Positions 63,222 through 64,000 of a stretch of 64,000 bases of DNA are shown piece after piece. Source of the DNA: Halorubrum aethiopicum (GTDB taxonomy: Archaea; Halobacteriota; Halobacteria; Halobacteriales; Haloferacaceae); assembly GCF_001542905.1 (NCBI RefSeq), contig NZ_LOAJ01000001.1:1488001-1552000 (forward strand), in the 5' to 3' direction. Numbering within the stretch: position 1 is the first letter of the stretch; each line of letters opens with the position of its first letter. Both the position numbers and the translations under genes were made by a program. The notes beneath the pieces were generated by a model. The model did no database searches and had not been told where the DNA came from. It saw nothing but the letters and a program-made list of their open reading frames with translations.

Positions 63222-63418
63222 CCGACTCGGATCCCGCCGTCGGACTCTCGCTGTCGCCGCGGCGGTACCGGTGGGCGGATCGGCTGACGAAACTGACCGG
63301 CGTCGGGCTGATCGCCGCCGGCCTCGACGCGGGGGGCGGCACGCCGACGGGGATCGCGCTCGCGGTCGTCGGCGTCGCGCTCGGCCTCGCGACCGTACTC
63401 ATCGACAAACATGACTGA
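63218..63418 (+). CDS. Small membrane protein of the nar operon
   Basis: 66 residues with two hydrophobic stretches (about 23-38 and 44-62). Its start overlaps the previous stop (ATGA) and its end overlaps the narG start by 8 nt, which signals tight coupling. Function unknown; it is a conserved small ORF between the cytochrome and narG. Confidence 0.7.
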   Translation: MTDSDPAVGLSLSPRRYRWADRLTKLTGVGLIAAGLDAGGGTPTGIALAVVGVALGLATVLIDKHD

Positions 63419-64000
63419 CACGACGGACACCACGGACGAACGGACTCGAAACGACGTCGCCGCCGCCCGCCGCGACTTCCTGAAGGGGGTCGGGGCGGCC
63501 GCCGCCGTGGGGGCGACCGGCCTCGGGAGCGCACAGGACCTCACGGAGATGAACGCCCTGGAGGTCGTCGACGACCCGATCGGCGACTACCCCTACCGGG
63601 ACTGGGAGGACCTCTACCGCGAGGAGTGGGACTGGGACGGGAAGGCCCGCTCCACCCACAGCGTGAACTGTACGGGGAGCTGCTCGTGGCAGGTGTACAC
63701 CCGCAACGGGCAGGTGTGGCGCGAGGAGCAGGCCGGCGACTATCCCCGGTTCGACGAGTCGCTGCCGGACCCGAACCCGCGCGGCTGTCAGAAGGGCGCG
63801 TGTTTCACGGACTACGTGAACGCCGAACACCGCGTCACCCACCCGCTCCGCCGGACCGGCGAGCGCGGCGAGGGGAAGTGGGAGCGTGTCTCGTGGGACG
63901 AGGCGCTCACGGAGATCGCGGAGGAGGTGGTCGACGCGGTCGAAGACGAGGAGTACGACGCGATAAGCGGCTTCACCCCGATCCCCGCGATGAGCCCCGT
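63411..64000 (+). CDS. narG: Respiratory nitrate reductase alpha subunit, 3' end missing
   Basis: The first ~196 residues are visible. A Tat signal (ARRDFLKGVGAAAAVG) indicates export, so the active site faces outward as in other archaea. The FS0 iron-sulfur ligands appear as His in HSVNCTGSCSW with its two Cys and the last Cys in GCQKGACF, identical in pattern to E. coli NarG, followed by the molybdopterin domain start (HPLRRTGERGEGKW). Mo-ligand Asp lies beyond the window edge. narH and narJ should follow. Confidence 0.94.
   Translation, partial: MTDTTDTTDERTRNDVAAARRDFLKGVGAAAAVGATGLGSAQDLTEMNALEVVDDPIGDYPYRDWEDLYREEWDWDGKARSTHSVNCTGSCSWQVYTRNGQVWREEQAGDYPRFDESLPDPNPRGCQKGACFTDYVNAEHRVTHPLRRTGERGEGKWERVSWDEALTEIAEEVVDAVEDEEYDAISGFTPIPAMSP

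Overview
The window is chromosomal DNA of an extremely halophilic archaeon (class Halobacteria). Evidence is the high GC outside one short island, very acidic predicted proteins, Tat-type lipoprotein signals (twin Arg plus lipobox Cys), a PGF-CTERM tail, leaderless genes about 27 bp downstream of TATA boxes, and archaeal information-processing genes (aIF2-alpha, Nop10, L44e, S27e, Trm5, GatD, archaeal DnaG). Gene content is most like Halorubrum or related Haloferacales, but the genus is inferred.

Layout. (1) 1-8.5 kb: the end of a kinase-like gene, a Tat lipoprotein, then a tightly packed minus-strand operon of a very large tubulin/FtsZ-superfamily protein with a coiled-coil middle, a polytopic membrane protein carrying a P-loop GTPase domain, a single-pass protein with a beta-rich exterior, and a dead fourth gene that was a kinase-like N-lobe. 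This is the best candidate for a poorly described system: a membrane-linked cytoskeletal NTPase assembly with (pseudo)kinase partners. (2) 8.5-18.3 kb: Fe-ADH-like dehydrogenase, MATE exporter, half-size EamA protein, PIN/AbrB toxin-antitoxin pair, two-domain VOC protein, ArsR-like regulator with a tandem-repeat tail, tandem CPBP proteases, thiolase/OB-fold pair. (3) 18.3-22.3 kb: translation and RNA-modification operon (L44e, S27e, aIF2-alpha, Nop10, PAC2), M42 aminopeptidase, MTH865-like protein. (4) 22.4-33.3 kb: accessory-rich. It holds two copies of a dispersed non-coding element whose terminal hairpin arms differ in sequence but stay self-complementary, a low-GC island (inverted-repeat-bounded DUF4260 gene and a LamG lipoprotein), a bactofilin-like protein, tRNA-Thr(CGU) and a hairpin-rich candidate ncRNA. 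(5) 33.3-45 kb: Trm5, BtuCDF-type corrinoid uptake with back-to-back promoters, a threonine-synthase-like protein lacking the PLP lysine, FAD oxidoreductase, a membrane winged-helix protein, a Gly/Pro-repeat secreted protein, ProRS. (6) 45-59.3 kb: NUDIX, GatD, GNAT, prepilin peptidase, DnaG primase, DUF3311 plus sodium:solute symporter, 2-hydroxyacid dehydrogenase, a frameshifted class III aminotransferase, M20 amidohydrolase. (7) 59.3-64 kb: a NarO-like redox regulator followed by the start of a respiratory nitrate reductase operon (membrane protein, Rieske protein, split cytochrome b, small membrane protein, NarG running off the end).

The nar genes overlap by 1-8 nt and together describe a quinol-oxidising Rieske/cytochrome b module feeding an outward-facing (Tat-exported) NarGH. 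Other clear co-operating sets are the L44e-to-PAC2 operon, the BtuCDF importer and the tubulin-like/GTPase/membrane-protein operon. Function calls rest on motifs and family knowledge read by eye; no database search was run.
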